Notes: generated by a model not told the origin, from the letters alone. A stretch of DNA of 8,972 nucleotides from Deltaproteobacteria bacterium (GCA_013349725.1 DUZB01000162.1:1-8972), one strand, 5' to 3'. Counted from the first letter of the stretch, positions 1-6,471 are shown. A program made the numbers and translations.

Positions 1-156
1 GTTGGTCTTTTCATAGATTTGAGCCGATTCTTTATTCCTCTGAATATAGTAGAAATCCGTGAAGACGATACCGCCGATCTTGACTTCTGCCATGACCGGA
101 ACGGAAAAAGCCACCAGCAGAAGCGCTGCAATTCCCAGTACAAACAATTTTTTCAT
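1..156 (-). CDS. N-terminal part of a secreted, probably outer-membrane (porin-like) protein, cut by the window start
   Basis: Only the first 52 codons are present; the gene runs off the left edge. The ATG at 156 is preceded by AGGAGG (165-170, minus strand) at an ideal distance, so the start is secure. Residues 1-23 form a classical Sec signal peptide: MKK, then a hydrophobic stretch from about residue 4 to 21, ending in VMA. The mature part begins EVKIGGIVFTDFYYIQRN, an alternating polar/hydrophobic, aromatic-rich stretch that looks like the first strand of an outer-membrane beta-barrel. Many proteobacterial porin-like proteins start this way, but the fragment is too short to assign a family. 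The secreted nature is seen directly; the porin call is inference. It lies downstream of pilS on the same strand after a 382-base gap and seems to have its own promoter and leader. Confidence 0.6.
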   Translation of the reverse strand, partial: MKKLFVLGIAALLLVAFSVPVMAEVKIGGIVFTDFYYIQRNKESAQIYEKTN

Positions 157-289
157 TACTCATTCCTCCTAAAATTGTGAATTCCTGAAATAAAAAACAA
201 AACAATCATCCTCAAAAAAACCTGAAAAATTCCACCTCCTTTCCTCATGATTATGAGAATTTAAACACAACCGGATACAGATTTAACAT
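156..289 (-). other. 5' leader of the porin-like gene with two possible tiny reading frames
   Basis: Two short reading frames lie in the predicted untranslated leader. The first (289 to 251, MLNLYPVVFKFS) has AAGGAG eight bases before its ATG, and its stop lies in a small palindrome, CTCAT-GATT-ATGAG at 244-257. The second (209 to 156, 17 residues, MIVLFFISGIHNFRRNE) ends in TAATG, so its stop overlaps the start codon of the secreted protein; a GAGG abuts its ATG, too close to be a normal ribosome site. A perfect AGGAGGT lies further upstream, around 235-241, with no normally spaced ATG after it. Whether either frame is translated cannot be told from sequence. They may be chance frames or leader peptides. 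Confidence 0.2.
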
Positions 290-311
290 AAAACTTTCTC
301 CTTGGAGGAGG

Positions 312-340
312 CATTTACCAGAGTACAAGACGAATGTCAA
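312..340 (-). promoter_or_regulatory. Candidate sigma-70 promoter for the porin-like gene
   Basis: On the minus strand there is a perfect TTGACA (340-335), a 17-base spacer ending in TGG (an extended -10 TGn), then TAAATG (317-312), a weak -10 matching 3 of 6 consensus bases. Transcription would start near 305 and give a leader of about 150 bases. The perfect -35, exact spacing and TGn support it; the poor -10 weakens it. Confidence 0.4.
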
Positions 341-343
341 GTG

Positions 344-379
344 TTTTTCGCAGGCAAACCTCCCATATCAGGCGAAAAA
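344..379. promoter_or_regulatory. Inverted repeat just upstream of the porin-gene -35 box
   Basis: TTTTTCGC (344-351) and GCGAAAAA (372-379) form a perfect 8-base inverted repeat separated by 20 bases; the A-run continues to 383. It sits directly upstream of the candidate TTGACA, where an activator or an A-tract UP element would act. It lacks the terminator arrangement of a GC-rich stem followed by a T-run on either strand. The regulator is unknown. Confidence 0.3.
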
Positions 380-395
380 AAAATTCTTTCCACCT

Positions 396-421
396 GGTTC
401 CCATGCCCCAGCGTGGGAACC
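396..421. repeat. REP-like imperfect palindrome (GTGGGAACC type)
   Basis: GGTTCCCATGC (396-406) pairs with GCGTGGGAACC (411-421) around a CCCA loop, giving an 11-base-pair stem with a single G-T wobble. Short palindromes of this GTTCCCA/TGGGAAC kind recur in intergenic regions of many proteobacteria and resemble elements mobilised by REP-associated (IS200-like) transposases. Only one copy is visible in the window, so the repeat status is from general knowledge. A T-run lies about 13 bases beyond it on the minus strand, too far for a standard terminator. Confidence 0.5.
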
Positions 422-538
422 CATAAGATATTCGGGCTTGGTTCTAACGTGGTTCATTAGATTTATTTTCTTACTCATAACCTGCGTTTATCAGCGTACA
501 ATTTTTTTTCTTGAACAGTATAAAAAAATACCCAGACT
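422..538. other. AT-rich intergenic remainder downstream of pilS
   Basis: No reading frame or convincing terminator is seen here. The stretch contains CTGCGTTTATCAGCGT (482-497), similar to short motifs often scattered between genes in Desulfobacterota and other bacteria, and a weak GTAT...ATAC pair just after the pilS stop. TGGTTC occurs twice at about 439-453, echoing the arm of the neighbouring palindrome. Confidence 0.3.
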
Positions 539-2263
539 TCAGGATTCGGAGATGTTCATGCCTAAAGGGAGCAGGATGGTAATCTCAGCGCCCCCTTCCG
601 GATGGTTTCCCCCATAAATATTTCCATGAAGTCTGTCCATAATTCTTTTTACAATGGCAAGTCCCAGTCCTGATCCCGCTTTCTTGGTTGTGAAAAAGGG
701 CATAAACAGATGAGAGAATCCCTCTTCATCAAAACCCCTGCCCGTATCGCGAATAACAATCCTGATTCCTTCCGTCTCCTTTTCCGAAAGCAGCTTCGCC
801 GGAGAGGTTTCGATGTGCAGTTCGCCGCCGTTTTCCATGGCATCTACAGCATTAATAAAGAGATTCCATAATACCTGTCTGATCTGATCCGGATCTGATT
901 CAATGATTGTATGCGGGTGTGTTTTTGTAAAGATCTTTATGTTTTTGTTCCAGTGCCGGCTGTTCTGAATGAGCTCCAAAGATTCCATAATCAGCTTGTT
1001 CAGGGAAATGCTTTTAACCCTTGATTCGCCAGGTCTTGCAAATAGTAAAAAATCGTTCACGAGACGGTTGAGCCGGTCAATTTCCCTGGAAATAATGTCA
1101 ATCAGCCGATTGTTGATTTCGTTTGGTGCGATTTCATCTTTCAGTATTTCAATAGACCCGCTTATGGAGGCCATGGGATTGCGTATTTCATGGGCTATGC
1201 CTGCCGCCAGTTCTCCCACGAGGGCCAGACCTTCCACCCTCTTTTTTTCCTCTTCTATCTTTTTGATCTGTGTTACATCCTGAAATACAAGGATGCGGCC
1301 TTTTGGTTTGCCTGATATCTGTTTGAGAGAAGATATATATAGCCTCAGGTGGGTTATATATCCATCGGATCTCAAAAAATCAAGATCCGCCATTTCAGAT
1401 TCCTTATATGTTCTGTTTTCAGTGTGCTGCGATGCATTGCGCAAAAATTTTCCCACTGAAGGGAGAATTTCATAAACAGGACGTTCGAATGCCAGGTAGG
1501 CCTTTTTTTCAAACATCTCCTCTGCCGCCGGGTTGAAGAGAATAATGTTGTCATTGTCGTCAAGGACAATAAGCCCGGAGGCAATGCTGTTAATAATGCT
1601 CTTCTGAAGAACCTCCAGTTGACCGAGGTTCTCCTTCGTTGTCTGTAGTTCAATGCGACTTCTTTTGACCTGTTCCGCGAGGAGACCACTCAGATACCCC
1701 GCTAAGAAGAAACCGCCGATATTGATTAACACGGTGAAGAAAAGGTAGGCGCTGTTAGGGAGTTCCGGCTGGATTATCTTGCTTCCAAGCGGGTGAATCA
1801 CTCCGTAATACTGTAGATCAATGACCAGGCCATACAGGATGCTGCTGCTGGAAGCCGTGATGACTCCCCCTTTCTTATCAAGAATGATGCTTCCAGTGAT
1901 GATGGAAAGTACATAAAGAAAGGAAAAGATGCTTTCAATTCCCCCTGAGATATAAATGAGAACGGTGATGAAAACGGTGTCTAATAAAAGCTGTATATAG
2001 GCCAGAAGGGAGAGGTCCTGTAGCTTTTTTAATAAATAAGCATAAAGAATGCTGATGATATATGCTGAGGCTAAAAGGATATAATAGGAGATATTGACAT
2101 CTGCCTGCAGGTTTTGGAATCCTTTGACCTGTATGAGAAGGGATGTCCCCAGGATGAGGGATATGAACAGGACTCTGAAAAACATCAGAATCCTGAGACG
2201 TTCGAAGAGTGCCAGGCGGAAGCTGTAGTGATCAGGGCCGGTTATTGCGGCTCTAGCTTCCAA
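539..2263 (-). CDS. pilS: PilS-type membrane sensor histidine kinase
   Basis: This autophosphorylating sensor kinase belongs to the PilS/NtrB group, whose partner PilR controls pilin transcription with sigma-54 in other bacteria. Numbering from a TTG at 2263 (574 residues), about six membrane helices fill residues 25-191, the PilS layout. A PAS domain follows at about 220-330, ending in LVFQDVT. The H-box AHEIRNPMAS carries the phospho-accepting His358, the N-box NLFINAVDAM has Asn471, DTGRGF begins at Asp506, FMPFFTTK is at 520-527 and GSGLGLAI at 530-537. All catalytic boxes are intact. The start is uncertain: TTG 2302, TTG 2263 (overlapping the pilC stop, which suggests coupling) or ATG 2185 with AGGA five bases upstream. 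The last would remove the residues before helix 1, so TTG 2263 is preferred. It is co-directional with pilC. No pilR follows, so its partner must lie elsewhere; the signal is unknown. Confidence 0.85.
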   Translation of the reverse strand: MEARAAITGPDHYSFRLALFERLRILMFFRVLFISLILGTSLLIQVKGFQNLQADVNISYYILLASAYIISILYAYLLKKLQDLSLLAYIQLLLDTVFITVLIYISGGIESIFSFLYVLSIITGSIILDKKGGVITASSSSILYGLVIDLQYYGVIHPLGSKIIQPELPNSAYLFFTVLINIGGFFLAGYLSGLLAEQVKRSRIELQTTKENLGQLEVLQKSIINSIASGLIVLDDNDNIILFNPAAEEMFEKKAYLAFERPVYEILPSVGKFLRNASQHTENRTYKESEMADLDFLRSDGYITHLRLYISSLKQISGKPKGRILVFQDVTQIKKIEEEKKRVEGLALVGELAAGIAHEIRNPMASISGSIEILKDEIAPNEINNRLIDIISREIDRLNRLVNDFLLFARPGESRVKSISLNKLIMESLELIQNSRHWNKNIKIFTKTHPHTIIESDPDQIRQVLWNLFINAVDAMENGGELHIETSPAKLLSEKETEGIRIVIRDTGRGFDEEGFSHLFMPFFTTKKAGSGLGLAIVKRIMDRLHGNIYGGNHPEGGAEITILLPLGMNISES

Positions 2264-3464
2264 TGGCTGCAGCCATTTTGAAAATGGGAAGGTACATCGC
2301 AATCACAAGCCCACCGACTATGCCGCCAAGACCAACCATCAGCAGCGGTTCCAGCATAGCGGTCAGGGCATCCACGGCTGCATCCACCTCGTCCTCATAG
2401 AAATCCGCAATTTTCGAGAGCATGGTGTCAAGGGCGCCTGTTGCTTCTCCCACCGAGATCATCTGGACAACCATTCTGGGGAAAATATCGTTTTCCGATA
2501 ACGGTTCGGCGATGGTCTGGCCCTCAGAGATACTGGACCTGACTTCCAGGATAATTTCTTCCAGGATTGCATTGCCTGAGGTCTTGGCTACGATTTCCAT
2601 GGCTGAAATAATCGGTACCCCACTGCTGATCATTGTTCCCAGGGTCCTCGTGAAACGTGCCACTGCCGCTTTTTTCAGAAGGTCGCCAATAACCGGCAGT
2701 TTCAGAACCAAAGCATCGACAGTTTTAGTTCCGGATTTTGTTTTTCTGTACCTCTTGAAAAGAAAACCTAAAGCGATAAAGGCGCCCACCATATAAAGAA
2801 TATTGCCCTTTATGAAACGGCTCATGTTCACGACTATCTGAGTCGGCACCGGCAGTGCGGCCCCAAAACTACTAAACATTTCTTCAAAAACGGGAATAAC
2901 GAAAATGAGAATTATTGAAATGACTATGATTGCTACTGCGACTACGACTGCAGGGTAAGTCATTGCGCTCTTGATCTGCGACTTTAACTTCTGCGCTTTT
3001 TCAATGTAGGCTGCCAGACGTTGGAGAATGACGTCTAAAATACCACCCACCTCGCCTGCAGCAACCAGGTGAACGAAGAGTTTATCAAAGACCTTGGGGT
3101 GTTTTTCCATGGCTTCCGCCAGGCTGAGGCCCCCTTCAACATCACTGACAATTGCTTTGAGAACCACTTTAAAAGTGCTGTTTTCAGATTGTTCCGCAAG
3201 GATGGTCAATCCCTGCACAATGGGGAGCCCGGCATCGATCATTGTGGAAAACTGTCTGGTAAATATGACAATATCCTTGCTGGTGATTTTGGGCTGCATG
3301 AAAGAGACATTGGCAAATATATCTTTTGGCTTGGGCTTGAGCTTCTTAATGGTCAGATTACGCCGTTTAAGCTGAAACCGAGCCATTTTATCATCAGCAG
3401 CATCCAGTTCGCCTTTGATTGTTCGCCCTTTTTTTGTTTTTGCAACCCACGTATAAATTGGCAT
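2253..3464 (-). CDS. pilC: Type IV pilus inner-membrane platform protein PilC (T2SSF family)
   Basis: PilC is the polytopic inner-membrane platform that couples the PilB/PilT ATPases to pilin assembly and retraction. The 403-residue product has the family's usual length. It begins MPIYTWVAKTKKGRTIKGEL, the typical PilC opening, followed by two T2SSF repeats at about 68-190 and 271-393. Each contains the family's sequence pattern (FTRQFSTMIDAGLPI at 68-82; FTRTLGTMISSGVPI at 271-285; GEVGG and GEATGAL later in each repeat). Membrane helices lie near 171-193, 222-236 and 373-393. ATG 3464 is chosen over upstream in-frame alternatives because it matches the conserved start and has AGGAGG 11 bases before it. 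A GspF-type secretion protein is the main alternative, but the pilS neighbour favours pili. pilB and pilT do not lie beside it. It overlaps the likely pilS start and probably shares a transcript with it. Confidence 0.9.
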   Translation of the reverse strand: MPIYTWVAKTKKGRTIKGELDAADDKMARFQLKRRNLTIKKLKPKPKDIFANVSFMQPKITSKDIVIFTRQFSTMIDAGLPIVQGLTILAEQSENSTFKVVLKAIVSDVEGGLSLAEAMEKHPKVFDKLFVHLVAAGEVGGILDVILQRLAAYIEKAQKLKSQIKSAMTYPAVVVAVAIIVISIILIFVIPVFEEMFSSFGAALPVPTQIVVNMSRFIKGNILYMVGAFIALGFLFKRYRKTKSGTKTVDALVLKLPVIGDLLKKAAVARFTRTLGTMISSGVPIISAMEIVAKTSGNAILEEIILEVRSSISEGQTIAEPLSENDIFPRMVVQMISVGEATGALDTMLSKIADFYEDEVDAAVDALTAMLEPLLMVGLGGIVGGLVIAMYLPIFKMAAAIGS

Positions 3465-3555
3465 TTTGGTCCGCGCCTCCTGATATGCCCTCTGGTACAC
3501 AGAGGATGAAACCAAGGGTTCAGCTGTTTTCACAATTGAAATAAATGGTTGCCAG

Positions 3556-3584
3556 AGAATAGAGTGTTTAAGGCTTTCTGTCAA
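3556..3584 (-). promoter_or_regulatory. Candidate sigma-70 promoter for pilC-pilS
   Basis: On the minus strand TTGACA (3584-3579) is followed by exactly 17 bases and TATTCT (3561-3556), matching the -35 at 6 of 6 and the -10 at 4 of 6 positions. A start near 3549 would leave a leader of about 85 bases before pilC. It is the best promoter match in the window. Confidence 0.55.
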
Positions 3585-3681
3585 GCAATCTGTGTGCCTT
3601 GCAGCAATTCCCTTTATGGGTTTTATGGGGCTGAGACTATTGGAGAAAAGTCATAATAACCATTTCCGGCTGATAATATTC

Positions 3682-3746
3682 TTGACAACCTGTATGAATT
3701 AAATGATATATGGTTGTTTTGTCAAAAGCTGTTTACCGTTTACGAT
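3682..3746 (+). promoter_or_regulatory. Candidate tandem promoters and inverted repeat upstream of the biotin carrier gene
   Basis: TTGACA (3682-3687), a 17-base spacer and GATATA (3705-3710) form one candidate promoter. A second is TTGTCA (3719-3724), 16 bases and TACGAT (3741-3746). The two -35 regions form an inverted repeat, TTGACAA (3682-3688) and TTGTCAA (3719-3725), which would bracket the -10 and start site of the first promoter, as an operator might. The -10 boxes are weak (3 and 4 of 6). The leader to the GTG start would be about 110-150 bases and contains no reading frame of note. The stretch 3585-3681 between this and the pilC promoter shows nothing recognisable. Confidence 0.35.
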
Positions 3747-3865
3747 TTCAGGGGGGTTTCCGGTGGGATCTTCCTGCAATTTTTAGGATGTCTCGAAAAC
3801 CCGGAAAAATGGCTGTCCCATAAGAAGAGGAAAGAACTAAATTTTTTATCAAGGAGGTACTGAAA

Positions 3866-4078
3866 GTGAGCAATGTTACTGCCCCAATGGGGGGTAAAGT
3901 TATTAATGTAATGGTGAAAGTTGGCGATGTAGTGAATGAAGGCGACGAAGTGGTCATTCTGGAAGCAATGAAGATGGAACTTCCCATCGTTGCTGAAGCC
4001 TCAGGTACGGTAAAAGAGGTCAAATGCGGCAATGGCGATACGGTTGAGGCTGAAGGCGTACTGGTTGTCCTTGAGTAA
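3866..4078 (+). CDS. mmdC: Stand-alone biotin carboxyl carrier protein (gamma subunit of methylmalonyl-CoA decarboxylase)
   Basis: The product carries the covalently bound biotin that shuttles CO2 between the carboxyltransferase and the membrane decarboxylase. It is a 70-residue single biotinyl/lipoyl domain: an APMGGKV opening, then the biotinylation motif EAMKM with target Lys36, then a mirror-image second half (ASGTVKEVKCGNGDTVEAEGVL). The start is GTG at 3866, backed by a perfect AAGGAGGT (3851-3858) seven bases upstream. There is no Ala/Pro-rich linker or N-terminal extension, unlike typical MmdC or AccB proteins, so this is a minimal carrier. It precedes the carboxyltransferase gene by 257 bases on the same strand. 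A carrier for an acyl-CoA carboxylase is possible, but no biotin carboxylase gene is nearby. The domain call is certain; assignment to the decarboxylase comes from context. Confidence 0.88.
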   Translation: MSNVTAPMGGKVINVMVKVGDVVNEGDEVVILEAMKMELPIVAEASGTVKEVKCGNGDTVEAEGVLVVLE

Positions 4079-4092
4079 ACAGCGTTGCCGGC

Positions 4093-4150
4093 CTGCCGTT
4101 CTTTGGGCAGAGGAAAATATTCACCATATGACGCTTCTTTTCATCTGCCC
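4093..4150 (+). other. Competing hairpins in the biotin carrier / carboxyltransferase spacer
   Basis: GGGCAGAGGAAAA (4105-4117) can pair with TTTTCATCTGCCC (4138-4150): 7 pairs, one mismatch and 5 pairs, with a 20-base loop. The first arm can instead pair with the preceding CTGCC (4093-4097 with 4106-4110), so the two folds exclude each other. No T-run follows, so this is not a standard terminator. Smaller stems follow at 4167-4188 (CCTGT/ACAGG) and 4233-4255. The 257-base spacer otherwise holds no gene. It could be an RNA-processing or attenuation site, but this is inference. Confidence 0.35.
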
Positions 4151-4253
4151 TTCAATGTAAAAATCGCCTGTACGTCTATTCTGACAGGTGTATTCAACTG
4201 ACTGGGTGAGGCTTTCATCGCCAAGTTGAAGAGAGGGCTGGCTGATTCAGCTC

Positions 4254-4284
4254 TTTACAATAATTCAGTCTATTTCCCGATAAT
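4254..4284 (+). promoter_or_regulatory. Possible internal promoter ahead of the carboxyltransferase gene
   Basis: TTTACA (4254-4259) and GATAAT (4279-4284) each match consensus at 5 of 6 positions, but the 19-base spacer is long. A start near 4291 would leave a leader of about 45 bases. If real, it would let the carboxyltransferase be expressed apart from the carrier. Confidence 0.3.
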
Positions 4285-4335
4285 ATTTAGCGAGATCTGT
4301 TTTACGCTCAGGAGGTGAGTTTTTGGAGGCCCTGC

Positions 4336-5886
4336 ATGGATATTGAAGACAAGATCAGGGAATTGCAAAGAAGGAATGAGGAAGCAGAGCTGGGAGGTGG
4401 CCAGAAAAGAATCGACCAGCAGCATGCCAAAGGCAAGATGACTGCGAGAGAGAGGATTCATTATCTTCTCGATAAAGGCAGTTTTGAGGAGGTGGATAAA
4501 TTTGTTCTCCACCGATGCTATGACTTTGGGATGGACAAGACGAAGATTCCCGGAGATGGCGTGGTAACCGGATATGGCACTGTCAACGGGAGACAAGTTT
4601 TTATTTTCTCCCAGGATTTTACCGTATTTGGAGGTTCTCTGAGCGGACCGTTCGGCGAGAAAGTCTGCAAGATCATGGATCTTGCTTTAAAGAACGGGGC
4701 GCCGGTTATCGGACTGAATGATTCCGGCGGTGCAAGGATACAGGAGGGGGTTGTAAGCCTCGGGAGTTACGGCGAAATTTTCAAGAGAAATGTCTGGTCC
4801 TCCGGGGTTGTTCCTCAGATATCCGTAATCATGGGACCCTGCGCAGGAGGCGCCGTATATTCGCCTGCCATTACGGATTTCACCATTATGGTGAAAAAGA
4901 CGAGTAATATGTTCATTACCGGTCCCCAGGTGATCAAAGCGGTGACCTCAGAGGAAGTGAGCGCTGAAGAACTTGGGGGGGCACTCACCCATAATACGAA
5001 AAGCGGGGTGGCGCATTTCGCAGAAGAGTCCGATCAGGATGCCCTTGACAGGGTGAAAGAGATCCTGCAGTTCCTTCCCCAGAATTTCAGGGAAACAACA
5101 CCTGCTGTAACCTGCACGGACGATCCTGACCGCAAGGATAAATCTCTCAATAAAGTTGTGCCGACCAACCCCAGAATCCCTTACGACATTCGGGATATCA
5201 TTCACACGGTCCTTGATGACAAACAATTCCTGGAAATTCAAAAACATTATGCAACCAACATGGTTATCGGTTTTGGACGTCTGAACGGTATCGCTGTGGG
5301 CATCGTTGCAAACCAGCCCAAGTTTCTTGCCGGATGTCTGGATATTAATGCTTCCATGAAATGTTCCAGATTCGTTCGCACGTGCGATTGTTTCAATATT
5401 CCCATTGTTACCTTTGTTGATGTTCCGGGGTTTCTTCCCGGGGTTAACCAGGAGTATGGAGGCATTATCAAACATGGCGCCAAAATCATCTACGCGTACT
5501 GCGAAGCAACTGTTCCCAAGATTACGGTAGTGACGCGCAAGGCGTACGGAGGCGCCTACGATGTCATGTCCAGCAAGCATCATGGCGGAGATATAAATTA
5601 CGCCTATCCCACGGCTGAAATCGCTGTCATGGGACCTGAAGGAGCAGTGAATATTATTTTTCGAAAAGAAATTGAAAAATCTGAAGATCCGCAGGCGACA
5701 AGAGCGCGATTAGTGGAAGAGTACAGGAGCAATTTTGCCAGCCCTTTTAAGGCGGCGGAGCTTGGGTATATAGACCAGATCATTTTTCCTGAGAATACCA
5801 GGCCCCGGTTGATAAAGGCTCTGATGATGCTCAGGAACAAAAGGGATAGTATACCTGAAAGAAAGCATGGCAATATCCCTCTTTGA
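4336..5886 (+). CDS. mmdA: Biotin-dependent acyl-CoA carboxyltransferase (methylmalonyl-CoA decarboxylase alpha / propionyl-CoA carboxylase beta family)
   Basis: This subunit moves the carboxyl group from (S)-methylmalonyl-CoA to biotin on the carrier protein, releasing propionyl-CoA, or does the reverse. The 516 residues are the usual length for MmdA/PccB and contain the tandem crotonase-like halves. Visible motifs are [11 protein letters not shown] (128-138), [12 protein letters not shown] (167-178), VPGFLPG (363-369) and YGGAYDVM (404-411), then the [20 protein letters not shown] segment typical of propionyl/methylmalonyl-type enzymes. The ATG at 4336 has GGAGG (4325-4329) six bases upstream and aligns with the family's start; a GTG at 4315 inside an earlier AGGAGGTGAG is less likely. 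MmdA and PccB cannot be told apart by sequence alone. The decarboxylase call rests on mmdB nearby and the absence of a biotin carboxylase gene. A strong terminator follows the stop. Confidence 0.87.
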   Translation: MDIEDKIRELQRRNEEAELGGGQKRIDQQHAKGKMTARERIHYLLDKGSFEEVDKFVLHRCYDFGMDKTKIPGDGVVTGYGTVNGRQVFIFSQDFTVFGGSLSGPFGEKVCKIMDLALKNGAPVIGLNDSGGARIQEGVVSLGSYGEIFKRNVWSSGVVPQISVIMGPCAGGAVYSPAITDFTIMVKKTSNMFITGPQVIKAVTSEEVSAEELGGALTHNTKSGVAHFAEESDQDALDRVKEILQFLPQNFRETTPAVTCTDDPDRKDKSLNKVVPTNPRIPYDIRDIIHTVLDDKQFLEIQKHYATNMVIGFGRLNGIAVGIVANQPKFLAGCLDINASMKCSRFVRTCDCFNIPIVTFVDVPGFLPGVNQEYGGIIKHGAKIIYAYCEATVPKITVVTRKAYGGAYDVMSSKHHGGDINYAYPTAEIAVMGPEGAVNIIFRKEIEKSEDPQATRARLVEEYRSNFASPFKAAELGYIDQIIFPENTRPRLIKALMMLRNKRDSIPERKHGNIPL

Positions 5887-5894
5887 TCATATAG

Positions 5895-5940
5895 AAAGAG
5901 CCTGCCCCGTGCCTACAGGCATGGAACAGGCTCTTTTTTT
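5895..5940 (+). terminator. Strong intrinsic terminator between convergent units
   Basis: AAAGAGCCTG (5895-5904) pairs perfectly with CAGGCTCTTT (5927-5936). An inner stem, CCGTGCC (5907-5913) with GGCATGG (5918-5924), has one wobble and closes a TACA loop. A T-run reaches 5940. It lies nine bases after the mmdA stop, and the opposite strand (stop at 5955) would enter the same stem, so it may serve both directions. The T-run is clearly better for the plus strand. Confidence 0.92.
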
Positions 5941-5954
5941 GGTGGGCGCCATCT

Positions 5955-6422
5955 CTATGCGGCCGTTTTTTTCAACTCAGCTCTTCTGACGAAACCGGAT
6001 ATAATCTTTCCGGAAACGGTCATCCCCGCAAAAAGAAGCATGAGGACGACGAAAACGCCGATATACCGAAGGACCAGCGTCCCGATAATCCATGTCCAGT
6101 TATCCTTTACGATGGTGACGTGTGTTCCATCCTTTTCATCCTTTGAAATCGTGATGGAGTGCCATGGCATATTGCCATCATCTTCAATATAGGTAGCATC
6201 GGGCCAGTTTCTGAACTTGATGTCCGTAAAATCTTTCAATGCTTCCCTGTAATAGGAAACAACTTCTTCGTGGGACAGGGGAATAATGACCTCCAGTCTG
6301 ACGTCTGTCTTGTTGAGTTCTTTGCCTTCCGGGATGACAGGTGCTCCGAGGAAGTCGTCCGCACTCACAAATACAGGAAAAAGAAGCATCAGGCTTACAC
6401 ATATAGAAGCAAATTTTTTCAT
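5955..6422 (-). CDS. Unrecognised signal-peptide protein with one C-terminal membrane helix; candidate small subunit of the sodium pump
   Basis: I do not recognise a named family. The 155-residue product starts at ATG 6422, with AAGGG six bases upstream. Residues 1-21 are a Sec signal peptide (MKKFASICVS... ending VSA). Residues 22-110 form a small periplasmic domain (GAPVIPEGKELNK, HEEVVSYYREAL, TYIEDDGNMPWHSITI). One membrane helix spans about 112-137 and leads into a short basic cytoplasmic tail (GFVRRAELKK). It lies 49 bases downstream of mmdB on the same strand, very likely co-transcribed. Sodium-pump decarboxylases normally have a small one-helix anchor subunit (MmdD/OadG) with outside-to-inside topology. 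The helix YIGVFVVLMLLFAGMTVSGKI has the same topology and a loosely similar Gly/Val-rich pattern. A role as an anchor or assembly subunit is inference; an unrelated envelope protein is the alternative. Confidence 0.75.
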   Translation of the reverse strand: MKKFASICVSLMLLFPVFVSADDFLGAPVIPEGKELNKTDVRLEVIIPLSHEEVVSYYREALKDFTDIKFRNWPDATYIEDDGNMPWHSITISKDEKDGTHVTIVKDNWTWIIGTLVLRYIGVFVVLMLLFAGMTVSGKIISGFVRRAELKKTAA

Positions 6423-6471
6423 GATCAACCCTTTTCATTAGGAATATGATGAGGTTTTCTGTTTTTTGATC

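Noticed and set aside
157..400. Sigma-54 (-24/-12) promoter for the porin-like gene
   Set aside because: No GG-N10-GC pair with the TGGC and TGC context was found at the right spacing on the minus strand; the TTGACA-based promoter fits better.
396..421. Palindrome as the intrinsic terminator of pilS
   Set aside because: On the minus strand the T-run begins about 13 bases after the stem instead of directly after it, and the stem lies some 120 bases past the stop. Partial terminator activity cannot be excluded.
3465..3584. 40-residue N-terminal extension of PilC
   Set aside because: The conserved family start MPIYTW at 3464 has an AGGAGG upstream, and the candidate pilC promoter overlaps the extension.
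4315..4335. GTG start at 4315 for the carboxyltransferase
   Set aside because: The GTG is inside a ribosome-binding sequence, while ATG 4336 has a perfectly spaced GGAGG and matches the family's N-terminus.
4948..5583. 211-codon minus-strand frame opposite the carboxyltransferase
   Set aside because: It lies wholly inside the conserved mmdA coding sequence and shows no protein-like motifs of its own.
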